From: G963675935 sp963803125
GTDB lineage: Bacteria > Planctomycetota > Planctomycetia > Pirellulales > Thermoguttaceae
Direction: 5' to 3'
Length of the DNA: 64,000 nucleotides
NCBI GenBank assembly: GCA_963803125.1
Contig: CAWDLR010000002.1
Span: 1,116,001 to 1,180,000 of the forward strand
Shown here: positions 27,048 through 37,031 of the stretch, one piece after another
Layout of the letters: every line of letters starts with the position of its first letter
How positions within the stretch are numbered: the first letter of the stretch is position 1
Notes under the pieces: model-generated
Told to the model about the DNA's origin: nothing
What the model saw: the letters and a program-made list of their open reading frames with translations, nothing else
Database searches by the model: none
Position numbers and translations under genes: made by a program

Positions 27048-27281
27048 TCACACCAGATGGAGGTGCTGCAAACGTCCGTGAAAATCCGTCACGTCGCGGT
27101 CGGCGTCTTCCTGCGAAATCTGGAATTCATCCCGAAGCATCTCGGCGATCTCACTCTTGCCGTGCCCGCTTTGGAACGCCTCGAGAATTTTCACGCCGGA
27201 ATCGTTCACCACGAACGTGTCGCCGGTTGCCGGATCAAAGGCCAATCCTTCGGACGTGCGTAAGCGAGATAAAGCGACCAT
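27048..27281 (-). CDS. PqqD-family small protein (RRE-like)
   Basis: 77 residues: LRTSEGLAFDPATGDTFVVN, SGVKILEAFQSGHGKSEIAE and MLRDEFQISQEDADRDVTDF, the winged-helix pattern of PqqD-like proteins (beta strands, then G-x-x-I-L-x-x-x-x-x-G, then helices). Such proteins bind leader peptides of ribosomally made products or tether partners of modification enzymes. The start has a strong ribosome binding site (AAGGAG six bases before ATG 27281). As first gene of the operon it may present the substrate to the ATP-grasp ligase. No precursor peptide gene was recognised beside it. Confidence 0.75.
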   Translation of the reverse strand: MVALSRLRTSEGLAFDPATGDTFVVNDSGVKILEAFQSGHGKSEIAEMLRDEFQISQEDADRDVTDFHGRLQHLHLV

Positions 27282-27384
27282 TACGATCTCCTTGTGAATT
27301 GCGGCCCGGTCTCTCGTCGAGCATCCGTACCCAACCCGAACAAGCGCATCAGGTCTTCCGCGCCACGGGCAAATTGGGTGACAG

Positions 27385-27412
27385 ATTTTATGCAGTCACT
27401 TTGGCCGGGCAA
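27385..27412 (-). promoter_or_regulatory. Candidate promoter of the PqqD/ATP-grasp operon
   Basis: Read on the minus strand: TTGCCC (27412-27407), 16 bases, TAAAAT (27390-27385). The transcript would have a leader of about 95 bases before the PqqD-like start. Confidence 0.4.
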
Positions 27413-27557
27413 CCCCCTCCCGCGACCAAGTTCTTTTCGCACGGTCCGCCGCCGCCGGTTGACGGCATTCTCCCGATAACGCGGCGAGGCAAAGAACTGA
27501 GGGGTTAACCGAACCGCCTGTGAAAGGTTACAATTGCGAAACGCGAAAGGATCGATC

Positions 27558-28814
27558 ATGCGGGCAAATGGGCAAGAAGAGGCAGACAGCGAAAACGGCA
27601 CGCCGCCGCCCGGCGAGTGGCTCAATCGCAACGTGTTTGGCATGGGGCTCACCAGCCTGCTTTCGGACGCCAACCACGAGATGGCCACCGCCGTGCTGGC
27701 CGGCTTTCTCACCGTGATCGGTGCGCCTGTCTATGCCCTGGGGTTCATCGAGGGCGTGGCCGACGCGCTGTCCAGCTTCGTCAAGCTTGGGGCGGGCTGG
27801 TGGAGCGACCGCCTCGGCCACCGCAAGGCGATTACCACGGCCGGTTATGCCCTGACCGGCAGCGCGTTTGCACTGTTCGCTCTAGCCACTAGTTGGCCGC
27901 TGGTGCTGTTGGGGCGAACGCTGGCCTGGTTCGGCCGCGGCATCCGTGCGCCGCTGCGGAACGCCATGCTCGCCGAATCGATCTCGCCGGCCGACCGCGG
28001 CAAGGCCTTCGGCTTCCATCGCGCCGCCGATACGCTGGGGGCAATCATCGGGCCGCTGGTGGCCGCCGGGCTGATGTTCCTGCTCCAGCCCTACGCCGGC
28101 GGGAACCCCTCGATGCCCTTTCGCATCATCTTCCTTTTGACTTTGGCGCCGGGCTGGGATCGGCGGTGGCATTTGCCTTGATGGTCAAAGAAAAACGCCG
28201 AGCGGCCAGCCACGGCATCCGCTTCTGGACGTCGATTCGCGCCCTGCCCACGAGCTTTCGCCGTTTTCTCGTTGGCGTGGGCGTCTTCGGCGCGGGGGAC
28301 TTTTCCCACACCCTGCTGATTCTGGCCGCCACGCAACTGCTGACGGGCCGCTACGGCGCCGTGGCCGCCGCCGAAGTTGCCGCGCTGCTCTACGCGCTGC
28401 GCAATGTGCTTTACGCGGCCGCATCATATCCTGTGGGCGCGCTTAGCGACCGCTTCAGTCGCCGCCGCCTCTTGCTGCTCGGCTACCTTCTCGGCGCGGC
28501 GGTGATGCTCGGCTTTGTCGTCGCCTTTCTCGCACGAACCAGCAACGTCGTCTGGCTGAGCCCTTCTATTCTCATTGGCGGGCGTGTACATCGCCTTCGA
28601 GGACGCGCTGGAGGGCGTTATCACCGCGGACCTCGTGCCCGACGAGTCGAATCGCGGTACCGCCTACGGCGTGATGGGAAGCGTCAACGGCGTCGGTGAT
28701 TTCCTCTCTAGCGCCGTGGTGGGCTTGCTCTGGTCGCTCAGTCCCGAGGCCGGCTTTGCCTATGCCGCCGTGGCGATGTTGTTGGGAACCGTCCTGTTGG
28801 TGCGCGTACGCTGA
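27558..28814 (+). pseudogene. MFS transporter with two compensating frameshifts
   Basis: From ATG 27558 (AAAGGA seven bases upstream) the first part has MFS features: SLLSDANHEMATAVLAGFLT, the loop WWSDRLGHRKAITTAGY and FGFHRAADTLGAIIGP. Near 28145-28152 one base is missing and the sequence continues in another frame (GLGSAVAFALMVKEKRR..GDFSHTLLILAATQLL..GALSDRFSRRRLLLLGYLLG). Near 28575 an extra base restores the first frame (AGVYIAFEDALEGVITADLV..GLLWSLSPEAGFAY). Repaired, it is a ~418-residue, 12-helix-type permease. The substrate is unknown. Because both indels spare all motifs, an assembly error is likely. Confidence 0.75.
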
Positions 28815-29119
28815 CCGCGGAGCAAGTCGCCGGGAATCGCCGCGCATCGCCCCGTCCGACTCGCCAGAATCAGCCGCTTATGAATCCTCATATCCAGTAG
28901 CACGGAACACCGCAGGCCGGGACTATGCTGGATCGCTTGTCGGAGATTCCCTTACGGCGGTTTTAGAATCGTCTTCCGGCCGGAAAGACATGCGGTTTTT
29001 CCGCGAAGTCCGGAATCCTCGATGTTGGAGCAAAGGCCGCCACGGGGAATCCGGACCATCGGCTGTCCGCTTGAACCGGTCGCCGTATAATTCCTGCGGC
29101 AACACGAAAGGAGCCAATC
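28815..29119. other. Gap without a recognised gene
   Basis: 305 bases between the MFS and cupin genes. I see no gene, RNA or strong repeat. GAAAGGAG immediately before 29120 is the ribosome binding site of the cupin gene. Confidence 0.5.
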
Positions 29120-29512
29120 ATGATTACCGAAGCGATGCGACTCGCAAAGAAGAACCTTGCTTCTCCCGATGTGACCAAGGACTGCGGTCACGGAAAACTG
29201 GAGCTTGTGACTCTCGAAGACACTACCCTCGCACGGTTCACGCTGCAACCGGGCTGGAAGTGGTCCGAGCATGTCCGCCCCACGGCGAACACGGAAAGCT
29301 GTCACGTGCAGCATCTCCAGTACGTCATCAGCGGCCGCCTGCGGATCGTGCAAGAGGACGGCCAGCAATTGGAGTTGGCGGCGGGCGACTTCGCCAGCAT
29401 TCCGCCCGGTCACGATGGCTGGGTTGTTGGAAACGAGCCGTTCGTGTGCATCGATTTCTCTCCTGATATGAAGCAGTACGCCCAAGAGAGCGGCGGCTCG
29501 CAACACGACTGA
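29120..29512 (+). CDS. Cupin-domain protein
   Basis: 130 residues with AAAGGAG six bases before the ATG. A single cupin barrel is indicated by LARFTLQPGWKWSEHVRPTA, CHVQHLQYVISGRLRIVQED, and LELAAGDFASIPPGHDGWVV, which correspond to the two cupin motifs with His residues available for a metal. Similar small cupins are metal-binding or sugar-binding proteins; no activity can be assigned from this sequence. It stands alone, with repeat-rich gaps on both sides, and has no signal peptide. Confidence 0.7.
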   Translation: MITEAMRLAKKNLASPDVTKDCGHGKLELVTLEDTTLARFTLQPGWKWSEHVRPTANTESCHVQHLQYVISGRLRIVQEDGQQLELAAGDFASIPPGHDGWVVGNEPFVCIDFSPDMKQYAQESGGSQHD

Positions 29513-29728
29513 TGCGATTGAGCGGGTGCAGGGAGTGAGCGCCGCCCGGCGCAAATCGCGGGACATTGAGCAGTCTGGCGCGCTCCGCCCTCACCGTAAG
29601 CCTCTCCCAAAGGGGGAGGGGACCAATTTCCAAACACGTTCCAAGCGGCAACGGCGACTTGACGCGCAGATTTCCTTCTGTCATGCTCGTGCCTGGATGC
29701 GTTGTTTCTTGCGAATTCGACACTACAA

Positions 29729-29812
29729 CGTTTAGCCGGCGGGCTTGCCCGCCGTACCCAGTGTTGAGTCTCGCGGCACTTCTCGCGGCGGGCAAGCCCG
29801 CCGGCTAAACGA
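29729..29812. repeat. Perfect 26-bp inverted repeat in the 29513-29870 gap
   Basis: Arms CGTTTAGCCGGCGGGCTTGC.. (29729-29754) and its exact inverse (29787-29812) with a 32-base loop. Each arm is itself a palindrome (GGCGGGCTTGCCCGCC). The rest of the gap 29513-29870 holds no gene; CTCTCCCAAAGGGGGAGGGG near 29605 is a second short hairpin. Confidence 0.85.
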
Positions 29813-29870
29813 CATTCCTCTCGATCTTGCGCAGTAAAACTAGGTCCGCCTCAGCAATGGAGGAGAACCA

Positions 29871-30878
29871 ATGCAAACACGAAAACTCGGAAAAAACAAG
29901 TTGGAAGTCTCGGCCCTCGGCCTGGGCTGCATGGGAATGAGTTTCTCCTATGGCCCGCCCAAAGACACTCAGGAGATGACCTCGGTTCTGCGGGCGGCGG
30001 TAGAACGGGGCATCACCTTCTTCGACACCGCCGAAGTCTACGGCCCGTTCCTCAACGAAGAACTGGTGGGCGAGGCGCTGGCGCCCTTCCGCAAGCGAGT
30101 CGTGATCGCCACCAAGTTCGGTTTCGACGTAAATCCCGGCTTCGATCCCCGCGGGATGAAGGGCTCGCCGGGCCTGAACAGCCGGCCGGAGCACATCAAG
30201 CAGGCCGTCGAGGGTTCGCTCCAACGACTGAAAGTCGAGACCATCGACCTGCTCTATCAGCATCGGGTCGATCCGAACGTGCCGATCGAAGACGTGGCGG
30301 GGGCCGTCAAGGAACTGATTCAGCAGGGCAAGGTCAAGCACTTCGGCCTTTCCGAAGCAGGCGCGCAGACGATCCGTCGCGCACACGCCGTCCAGCCGAT
30401 CACGGCTCTCCAGAGCGAATACTCGCTCTGGACGAGAACTCCCGAGAAGGAAGTGATACCGACGCTCGAAGAACTCGGAATCGGCCTGGTGCCGTACAGC
30501 CCGCTGGGCAAGGGATTTCTCACCGGCAAGATCGGCGAAAACACGACCTTTGACAGTTCCGACTTCCGCAGCATTCTGCCGCGCTTCAGCGCGGAGGCGC
30601 TCAAAGCAAATCAGGCCCTGATCGCGCTGCTTGGCAGCATTGCCGAGAGGAAGCGTGCAACGCCCGCCCAAATCGCGCTCGCCTGGCTGTTGGCCCAGAA
30701 GCCCTGGATCGTTCCCATCCCCGGCACCACCAAACTGCATCGCTTGGAGGAGAATATCGGAGCAGCCTCCGTCGAGCTCACGCCGGACGATCTCGGCGAC
30801 ATCAACGTCGCCGTCTCGAAGATCACGGTGCAGGGGGCTCGTTATCCCGAAAAGCTGGAGCGACTGACCGGACGCTGA
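29871..30878 (+). CDS. Aldo/keto reductase
   Basis: 335 residues, normal for the family. The catalytic tetrad is visible: Asp and Tyr in ITFFDTAEVYGPF (about residues 45-56), Lys in VVIATKFGFD (about 79), and His in IDLLYQHRVDP (about 128). The cofactor-binding end is IVPIPGTTKLHRLEENIGA, typical for NADPH-dependent enzymes of the YakC/AKR13 type. These enzymes reduce aldehydes or ketones; the natural substrate is not evident. The start has GGAGG nine bases upstream. Cytoplasmic. It is followed after 130 bases by the MATE gene. Confidence 0.9.
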   Translation: MQTRKLGKNKLEVSALGLGCMGMSFSYGPPKDTQEMTSVLRAAVERGITFFDTAEVYGPFLNEELVGEALAPFRKRVVIATKFGFDVNPGFDPRGMKGSPGLNSRPEHIKQAVEGSLQRLKVETIDLLYQHRVDPNVPIEDVAGAVKELIQQGKVKHFGLSEAGAQTIRRAHAVQPITALQSEYSLWTRTPEKEVIPTLEELGIGLVPYSPLGKGFLTGKIGENTTFDSSDFRSILPRFSAEALKANQALIALLGSIAERKRATPAQIALAWLLAQKPWIVPIPGTTKLHRLEENIGAASVELTPDDLGDINVAVSKITVQGARYPEKLERLTGR

Positions 30879-31008
30879 GCTTCGCCGTTTAGCCGCGCCC
30901 CGAAGGGAAGCGCTGATGCAGGCTGGCAATTTGTTGACGCTGCCCGATCGAGTCCGCTACAATGGGGCTAAAGCAGCAAGCGGTTCCTGATATCAGATTG
31001 GCAGCAGC

Positions 31009-32387
31009 ATGGATCGTTCGACGCAACTGGGGCAAGCCAGCATTCCCCGCCTGCTGCTGAGCTTTGCCATTCCGGCCATCGTCGGAACGATGGCCCAGGC
31101 CCTCTACTATCTGATCGACCGCGTCTTCGTCGGCCGCGCTTTGGGCTCGAACGCTATCGCCGGGATTACCGTGGCTTTTCCCTTCATGCTGGTCGTGCTG
31201 GCGTTTGGAATGCTGGTCGGCTTCGGCGGGACGGCGCTGATCTCGATTCGGCTCGGCGAAAAGAGAAAAGCCGACGCGGAACGCGTCTTGGGCAGCATCG
31301 TCGTATTGCTGCTGGTCGCTTCCGCCCTGCTTACCCTTGCGGGCCTGCTCTGGCTCGATGACATTCTCGTGCTTTTCGGCGCCAGCAAGGCGACGCTGCC
31401 CTACGCCCGCGACTACCTGCGGATCATCGTATTCGGGACGGTGTTTCAGATGTTCGCCTTCAGCCTGAACGCCGCCATTCGCGGCGAGGGCAATCCGAAG
31501 ATCGCCATGCTGTCGATGCTCATCAGCGTGTTGTTGAATGCGATTCTCGCTCCGATCTTTATTTTCAGATTCTCTTGGGGGATGCAGGGGGCAGCCTTGG
31601 CGACCGTGATCTCGCAGGCGGTCACCGCGGCGTGGGTAGTCGCCTATTTTCTCGCCGGCAAGAGCGTCTTGCGGCTCCGCCTTCGCACGCTGCGATTCGA
31701 CGGCGGCATCTCGTCGAACAGATCCTCGCCTTCGGGTCGCCGGCATTTGCCATGCAGCTTGCCGCCAGCGTCTTGCAGAGCGTCCTGAATCACCAACTCG
31801 GCCGTTACGGCGGCGACCTGGCGATCTCGGTGATGGGCATCCTCTACGCCATGTTCATGCTGGTCGCCATGCCGGTCTTCGGCCTCAACCAAGGGGCGCA
31901 GCCGATCATCGGCTACAACTACGGAGCGAGGCAGTTCGCAAGGGTGAAAAGAACGCTGGAAATCGCCATCTTGGCGGCAACCGCCTCGATGTTGGTCGGT
32001 TTCGGCGTGATGATGCTCTTTCCCGGCGAGGTGATCGGACTGTTCAACCGGGACGACCGGGCCCTGTTGGCTTTGGGCACCCATGCCATACGGATTTCCA
32101 CCTTGATGCTGCCGTTGGTCGGTTTTCAGATCGTCAGCTCCAGTTATTTCCAGGCGATCGGCAAGCCGAAGACGGCGATTCTCTTGATGCTCTCCCGCCA
32201 ACTGCTGCTGCTGATTCCGGCGGCGCTCATCCTTCCCTGTTTCTTCGACCTCGACGGCGTATGGATGGCCATGCCGACCTCGGATTTCCTGGCCTCGCTG
32301 CTGACGGCGATCTGTCTGCTGGCGGAATTGCGGGAGTTGAAGGCCAGTGGAGTGCCGCTGCTGCCGCCGCAGGGGAATGTCGGCTGA
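31009..32387 (+). pseudogene. MATE-family efflux transporter, frameshifted
   Basis: ATG 31009 opens QLGQASIPRLLLSFAIPAIV..ALYYLIDRVFVGRALG, the MatE N-terminal signature, with six helices to about residue 225. Near 31700-31712 one base is lost and the protein continues in a second frame (HLVEQILAFGSPAFAMQLAA..FGLNQGAQPIIGYNYGARQF..LLPLVGFQIVSSSYFQAIGK), the second MatE half. Repaired length is about 459 residues, as expected. The family exports drugs or metabolites in exchange for Na+ or H+. All motifs are intact on both sides, so a sequencing indel is likely. Confidence 0.82.
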
Positions 32388-32487
32388 CTCGGCCAGCTAC
32401 GTTTCATTTACTCAGGGTCGAGTTCTTTACGATGCCCTAAACAACGGCAAGTCGTCCCATCATTGATGCTGCCGGCGCCCTTTTTTG

Positions 32488-35151
32488 TCACCGCGTTAAC
32501 GCTTTCGGCACATCGAACAACACCCGCACGGTCTCAATCCCGCACGGAGCGATGGGAACGACAACCGTGTTGTGGTGCGTCGAAAGCCCTGCCTCATCTT
32601 CCTCGATGATGTTCGTCCTCGCGGCCAGCTTGACGGGCCGGGCGAATTGCATCTCCACTCGATTCTGCTGCTCGCTTCCCTTCGCCTCGACCAGCCGAAC
32701 AATGAGCCCGCGATTGTCCTCGGCCCTCTTGAGAACAGCAATCTGCACGTTCTCGGCGTTGATCCGAACGAGAGAGAGGCGATCCGGCAGACTTGCCGAC
32801 GTTGAGGCCGATCTTATGACATAACTCAGCAGCGGCGAATCGAGTTCCGCGCCCGCTCGGGCGGAGTCCGCTTGAGATTGCAGCGCGAAACGGAACCGGT
32901 GCTCACCCTTCTGTTCATAGTAAAGACCCTCGTTTCCGCAACTTCGCACCGTGCGGAGCAGCAGCGGTTGAATGAGGAATGCCGCTTCCGGCCCTGCGGT
33001 CAAATCCTTGAAGGCAGCGACATTGCACTGCGAAGCCAGCGATACGCTCATCGATTCGCCGGTCAATTCGACCCAACCGCGCACGCCGCGCCAGCGATAT
33101 CCGGCCAGCGGACCGAAGGGCCAAGGCACCGCGTACTTCATCTCCCTGCCGTACTCTTGCCATCCATAAGGCACGGCATAGCGAACCCTGGGATCAGGCA
33201 CGTTCAGCGGAAATGCCTGGTAGAGCTGAACGTTTCTCTTTCCCTCCCAATCCACCGTGGTCACAAGATCAATGCGGGGCAGGTCCCGGTAGAGAATCAC
33301 CTCTTCTCGGCATCCGGAGTGTTCCAGCAACTTCCCGTTCACTTCAATGACCAGCCGCACCGGGCCGTCCTCGGCCACTCGAATCGTGGCGGGGTGTTCT
33401 CGCATTCGCCACTGCTTGCCCGTCAAGTGCATCCTGATGTCCACGTCGTCATCTTCCAACGCGACCAGCTCATTGCACTGATACTTGCCACCTTGCCGCA
33501 CCAATTCCTTCTGAGTGCGTTTGTCGAGAATGCTGCGAATCGCTCCCGTGGATGGGTCGAACTGAATGCGATAGAAGCTGTTCTCGAAGACGTTGTTGGC
33601 GGCGTCAATCTGGAACGGCGAGGCAGGCAAAGTGGCCGCTTGTCCGTCGATGAGATAATAAGTTGCATAGCCCAACGAGGGAACGTCGGCGGAGAAAGCC
33701 ACACGGATTGCATCTCCCTGTTCATCCCCACGCGCGACGATTTGGTGCGGAACCGGCCGGTTGGCATTGTCCACAATTGCCAAGCTCCTCACCTTCTCCT
33801 TTTGCAGCGGCACGTCGCAGACGACAATGTCGTGGCGGCCCCAGGAGAGCGGATTGAACACCAGTATCGGTGTGGCGTCATGCCTGAGCGGGCGGACTGC
33901 CGCGGCAAGAGCAGCCAGGGCGTTTTGCAGCACGCCTTCATTCCACCGCTTGGCTTCCTCGATTTTCGCCGTCTTTTGGCGATCGCTGATCTCTCCCTTG
34001 TTGCCGCCCCAGTTGTGTTCCACGGCGAAAAGCCTGTTCTCCCATATTTTCGTGAGTGTGTCGTGCGGATAAGCAAACCCCGGCGCCAGCAGACTGGCCA
34101 GGGAACACGCCTTCTCCGCCGCCAGGAGCCGCCCTTCCAGTCGCCGGTCCGCCATAAAGCAGTCGTTTCCTTGGGCTTGAACGCTATCCCAGGGCGACGG
34201 CATTTCGCCCGCATACGTCGGCAGCGGCTCTTGGGCGACAGCGGCGAACAACTCGGTTGTCGAGGCATGAATCAGGGGAGGCAAACGCTTCGCGGCATTC
34301 CACCGCCGAATATTCTCGTCCACCTGGGCACTTGGCGACTGGATATCCGTCCCATCGGTGAGGAAGGCGATCTTGGGCAACCCGTGAGCCGAGTGGTTCT
34401 TGCGGATGTCCTCCAAGAACTTGGGCAGCGCCTGTGCAAACTGCCGTACGTCGTTATTTCGCAAGCCCAGTACTCCACCCGCACCATACCCCCAAGGCGT
34501 GCTCCACGTCGGCACGCTCGATCCATCCGGCGCCTGCCAGCGAAACAGGTACGGGCCACGGGTCTCGTGCAGCACGCCGGGCTGCTCGAAGGTGTTGTCG
34601 GTGGCGCCAGCGGAGATTACCAACCCGCGGATGCCGGCCTTGTGCAGGATTTGCGGCAACTGGGCGGTGTGCCCGGCCACGTCAACGTTCCACACCGTTA
34701 CCGGATCAACGCCGAGATGCTCCTGGATCCAGCGCTTGCCCAGATACAGTTGCCGCACCAGCCCTTCGCCGCCACAGGTCAGTTCCCAGGGGCCGGTATA
34801 GAAGGCGCCGATCTCAATCGCTCCGGCCTGCATCAACTTCTTGACCCCCGCCTGCTTGTCGGGATAACGGCGGAGATATTCCCGCAGAAACAGGGCGTGC
34901 TCCATCGTGAAGCGATAGCTCGGCACCCGCTGGGCGATCTCGACCGACTTGGCAATCGCGGCGACATTCGCATCGAGGCACGCCTGGATGCTGTCCGGCC
35001 AACACAGATCGGAATGGGTGTGCGAGACAATGAAGACCCGGTAACCGGGAGCCGCATTGGATTTCGATGGTGGCTCGTCCGCAATTGACGACCTCCCGGC
35101 AAAAAGGGACATCCCGATCAGCGCCGCCACCGACCATCCGCGCGCGTTCAT
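32488..35151 (-). CDS. Glycoside hydrolase family 38 alpha-mannosidase-like, secreted
   Basis: 887 residues from ATG 35151, preferred because AAGGAG lies six bases upstream and a signal peptide follows (GWSVAALIGMSLFAGRSSIA). The GH38 zinc site is seen as VSHTHSDLCWPD (about residues 40-51). The probable nucleophile Asp is in VWNVDVAGHTAQLPQILHKA, where GH38 has W-x-x-D-x-F-G-H. The C-terminal half is the beta-rich GH38 region (FRIQFDPSTGAIRSILDKRT-like; LPRIDLVTTVDWEGKRNVQL). The family trims alpha-mannose from glycans. Export to the periplasm is predicted. Together with GH16 and the heparinase-like gene this fits degradation of complex polysaccharides. Confidence 0.85.
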   Translation of the reverse strand: MNARGWSVAALIGMSLFAGRSSIADEPPSKSNAAPGYRVFIVSHTHSDLCWPDSIQACLDANVAAIAKSVEIAQRVPSYRFTMEHALFLREYLRRYPDKQAGVKKLMQAGAIEIGAFYTGPWELTCGGEGLVRQLYLGKRWIQEHLGVDPVTVWNVDVAGHTAQLPQILHKAGIRGLVISAGATDNTFEQPGVLHETRGPYLFRWQAPDGSSVPTWSTPWGYGAGGVLGLRNNDVRQFAQALPKFLEDIRKNHSAHGLPKIAFLTDGTDIQSPSAQVDENIRRWNAAKRLPPLIHASTTELFAAVAQEPLPTYAGEMPSPWDSVQAQGNDCFMADRRLEGRLLAAEKACSLASLLAPGFAYPHDTLTKIWENRLFAVEHNWGGNKGEISDRQKTAKIEEAKRWNEGVLQNALAALAAAVRPLRHDATPILVFNPLSWGRHDIVVCDVPLQKEKVRSLAIVDNANRPVPHQIVARGDEQGDAIRVAFSADVPSLGYATYYLIDGQAATLPASPFQIDAANNVFENSFYRIQFDPSTGAIRSILDKRTQKELVRQGGKYQCNELVALEDDDVDIRMHLTGKQWRMREHPATIRVAEDGPVRLVIEVNGKLLEHSGCREEVILYRDLPRIDLVTTVDWEGKRNVQLYQAFPLNVPDPRVRYAVPYGWQEYGREMKYAVPWPFGPLAGYRWRGVRGWVELTGESMSVSLASQCNVAAFKDLTAGPEAAFLIQPLLLRTVRSCGNEGLYYEQKGEHRFRFALQSQADSARAGAELDSPLLSYVIRSASTSASLPDRLSLVRINAENVQIAVLKRAEDNRGLIVRLVEAKGSEQQNRVEMQFARPVKLAARTNIIEEDEAGLSTHHNTVVVPIAPCGIETVRVLFDVPKALTR

Positions 35152-35477
35152 GACGAGCTCCTTCATGGGAGAGCCAACCCGTCCCAGGTTACTCGCCACC
35201 TGTTCGCTCCGCAACCCCCAGCCTGAAGCATAGAACGGGCGATCGGCTCCACGGCAGCTAGGGCCAATCAGTTATTCAAGCTGGGTAGCCGCATTTGGCG
35301 TGGCACGCAATGCCAAGGCTTGATTGGAAGCGGTTTTGATGTAATCTTTTGCGAGGTCGAGGGTTGCGTTGAAAATGTGCTTTGGGAAAATGGCGGTGAA
35401 TTGACCGCGCATGAAAAAGCCGTTCCAGCAATGATAGGGGGTCACAACACCAAACCCCATCATGGAAGGAACGGCAA

Positions 35478-36819
35478 ATGGCCAACGCAAGGAAGCGGGC
35501 CCGCCAACGACGGCGGGCGAAATCGTTGATCGGCTCGATGCGAGAGTTTCTCACGCCGGAAGTTTTCAAGCAAGTCCGAAATGCTTCAAAACGCAGGAAA
35601 TGCCCGCGTTGGGACTTGCATCCTTTGCTTTACATCATCATCCTGACGACCTATTGCTGTGGCGACAGCCTCCCGGAAAAGTTTGAAGCCGCCAGAATGT
35701 TCTATGTCGCCAGTTGTCCAAAACGAAAACGGCCGGGCCAGCACTTTTCCGGCTTTGAAAAGGCCATCGCCAAACTTCCCATGCCCATCCTGCGGGCGTT
35801 GGCGGCGGCCCTGCGCACGGATGGAAGTCATTTTCGGCAATCAGTGGAAAGTGGGAAACTTCATCCCCTTTGGCTGTGATGGCACGCGGCAGACGTGTCC
35901 CCGCACCGAGGAACTGGAGCAACGCTTGGGAAGCGGCGGCAAAGAGGATTCGTCACCGACAATCTGGAACACCTCGATCGTGCATCTTACCTTGGGCATT
36001 CCCTTTTGCTGGCGATTGGGGAAGGGGGGCAAAGCCAGCGAACGAAGTCACCTCATGTACATGCTGCGTTGGCTGCCAGCGGCGGCGTTGGTGGTGGCCG
36101 ACGCGGGATATGTGGGCTACAACGTGGCCGCGACCATGATCTTGGCGAACGTGTCCTTTCTCATCCGCATGTCCTCCAAGGCCACCTTTTACAGCGAAAC
36201 CCAGGAACTGTTGGAGGAGTTCCGCGAAGGGATTGTCTATTATTGGCCGAAGAGCCAGCAGGAGGACGGCAAGCCGCCGATTCGCGGCCGATTGCTGCGG
36301 ATTCACAGTTGCCGTCATAAGGTGGACGTCTGGCTGTTTACGAACGTGGAAGATGCGAAGCAGCTATCCTTGGAGATGGCGGGAACTTGTTATCGTTGGA
36401 GGTGGGAAAACGAGGGATTTTTCAGAACCTACAAGCGAACCTTGAAGAAAGTGGCGTTGATGAGTCGGACGCTACGGCTAGTGCATCGCGAGGCAGAGGC
36501 TTCGATGATCGCAACGCAGTTATTGCTTTGTCAAGGCGCGTTGGCGATGCCGGCACCACCGAAAGACAGCCTCCCGATAATGTGCAGCCCACGGGGGGTG
36601 TTGCTGGAGGTGCGTCGTGACATGTTAGGCCGTAGGGAATCCAAGCCATTTCGTGAAAGGATTGCCCGAGCGCAACGCGAACGGCGTGTGCGTACCAGCC
36701 CGAAACAGAAGCGGGAATGGCCGCGTCGCAAAGCTCACACGGCGCCACACCCGCCGGTCTTGCTGCGGCTGACAGAAGAACAGAAAGTCAAGATTCAACA
36801 ACAGTTACAAGCGGCATAA
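35478..36819 (+). pseudogene. IS4-like transposase, frameshifted
   Basis: The N-terminal part (MANARKRARQRRRAKSLIGS..FLTPEVFKQVRNASKRRK) runs to about 35820, where one extra G shifts the frame. The rest continues as MEVIFGNQWKVGNFIPFGCD (first Asp), ALVVADAGYVGYN (second Asp) and CYRWRWENEGFFRTYKRTLK, the Y-R-W/E/K signature with the catalytic Glu. Together they form a DDE transposase of about 447 residues. If the indel is real the copy is dead but its ends could still be moved by another source. A programmed shift is possible but not usual in this family. Confidence 0.85.
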
Positions 36820-36844
36820 CACAGTAAACTGGAAATGGCATTGG

Positions 36845-36902
36845 GTGGCACGGGCATCTTGCCCGTGTTTTTCGGCCACGGGCAGGATGCCCGTGCCACC
36901 TA
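36845..36902. repeat. GGTGGCACGGGCATC hairpin at the right end of the IS
   Basis: Arms TGGCACGGGCATCTTGCCCG and CGGGCAGGATGCCCGTGCCA around GTGTTTTTCGGCCA. The same hairpin, inverted, sits inside the MITE at 43910-43956. Confidence 0.8.
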
Positions 36903-37031
36903 GATTGGAAAACTGATCGGCCCTGCACGGCAGCTCACGTGCGTTTCCCGGCCGGCCATTCGGCGTTATACTTTTTTCGGAATCTCGCCCGCCCTCGTAG
37001 GGAACCATCGTCTTTCGAATTGGAGAATGCT

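Larger units (their letters stand above)
35260..36925. mobile_element. IS4-like insertion sequence (1666 bp) with 10-bp target duplication
   Basis: Imperfect terminal repeats AGGGCCAATCAGTTATTC (from 35260) and GGAAAACTGATCGGCCCT (to 36924). CACGGCAGCT is duplicated at 35250-35259 and 36926-36935, fitting the 10-13 bp duplications of IS4-type elements. Inside are one frameshifted transposase gene and, at the right end, a GTGGCACGGGCATC hairpin. A 122-bp relative with the same ends lies at 43873-43994. Confidence 0.9.

Noticed and set aside
22559..27263. Long plus-strand frames opposite the UT-M23, decarboxylase and ATP-grasp genes
   Set aside because: All are antisense to genes with intact motifs and have low-complexity His/Arg/Gln-rich translations.
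32872..35088. Long open frame of 738 codons on the plus strand
   Set aside because: Antisense shadow of the GH38 gene, which carries clear motifs; high GC opens the opposite frame.
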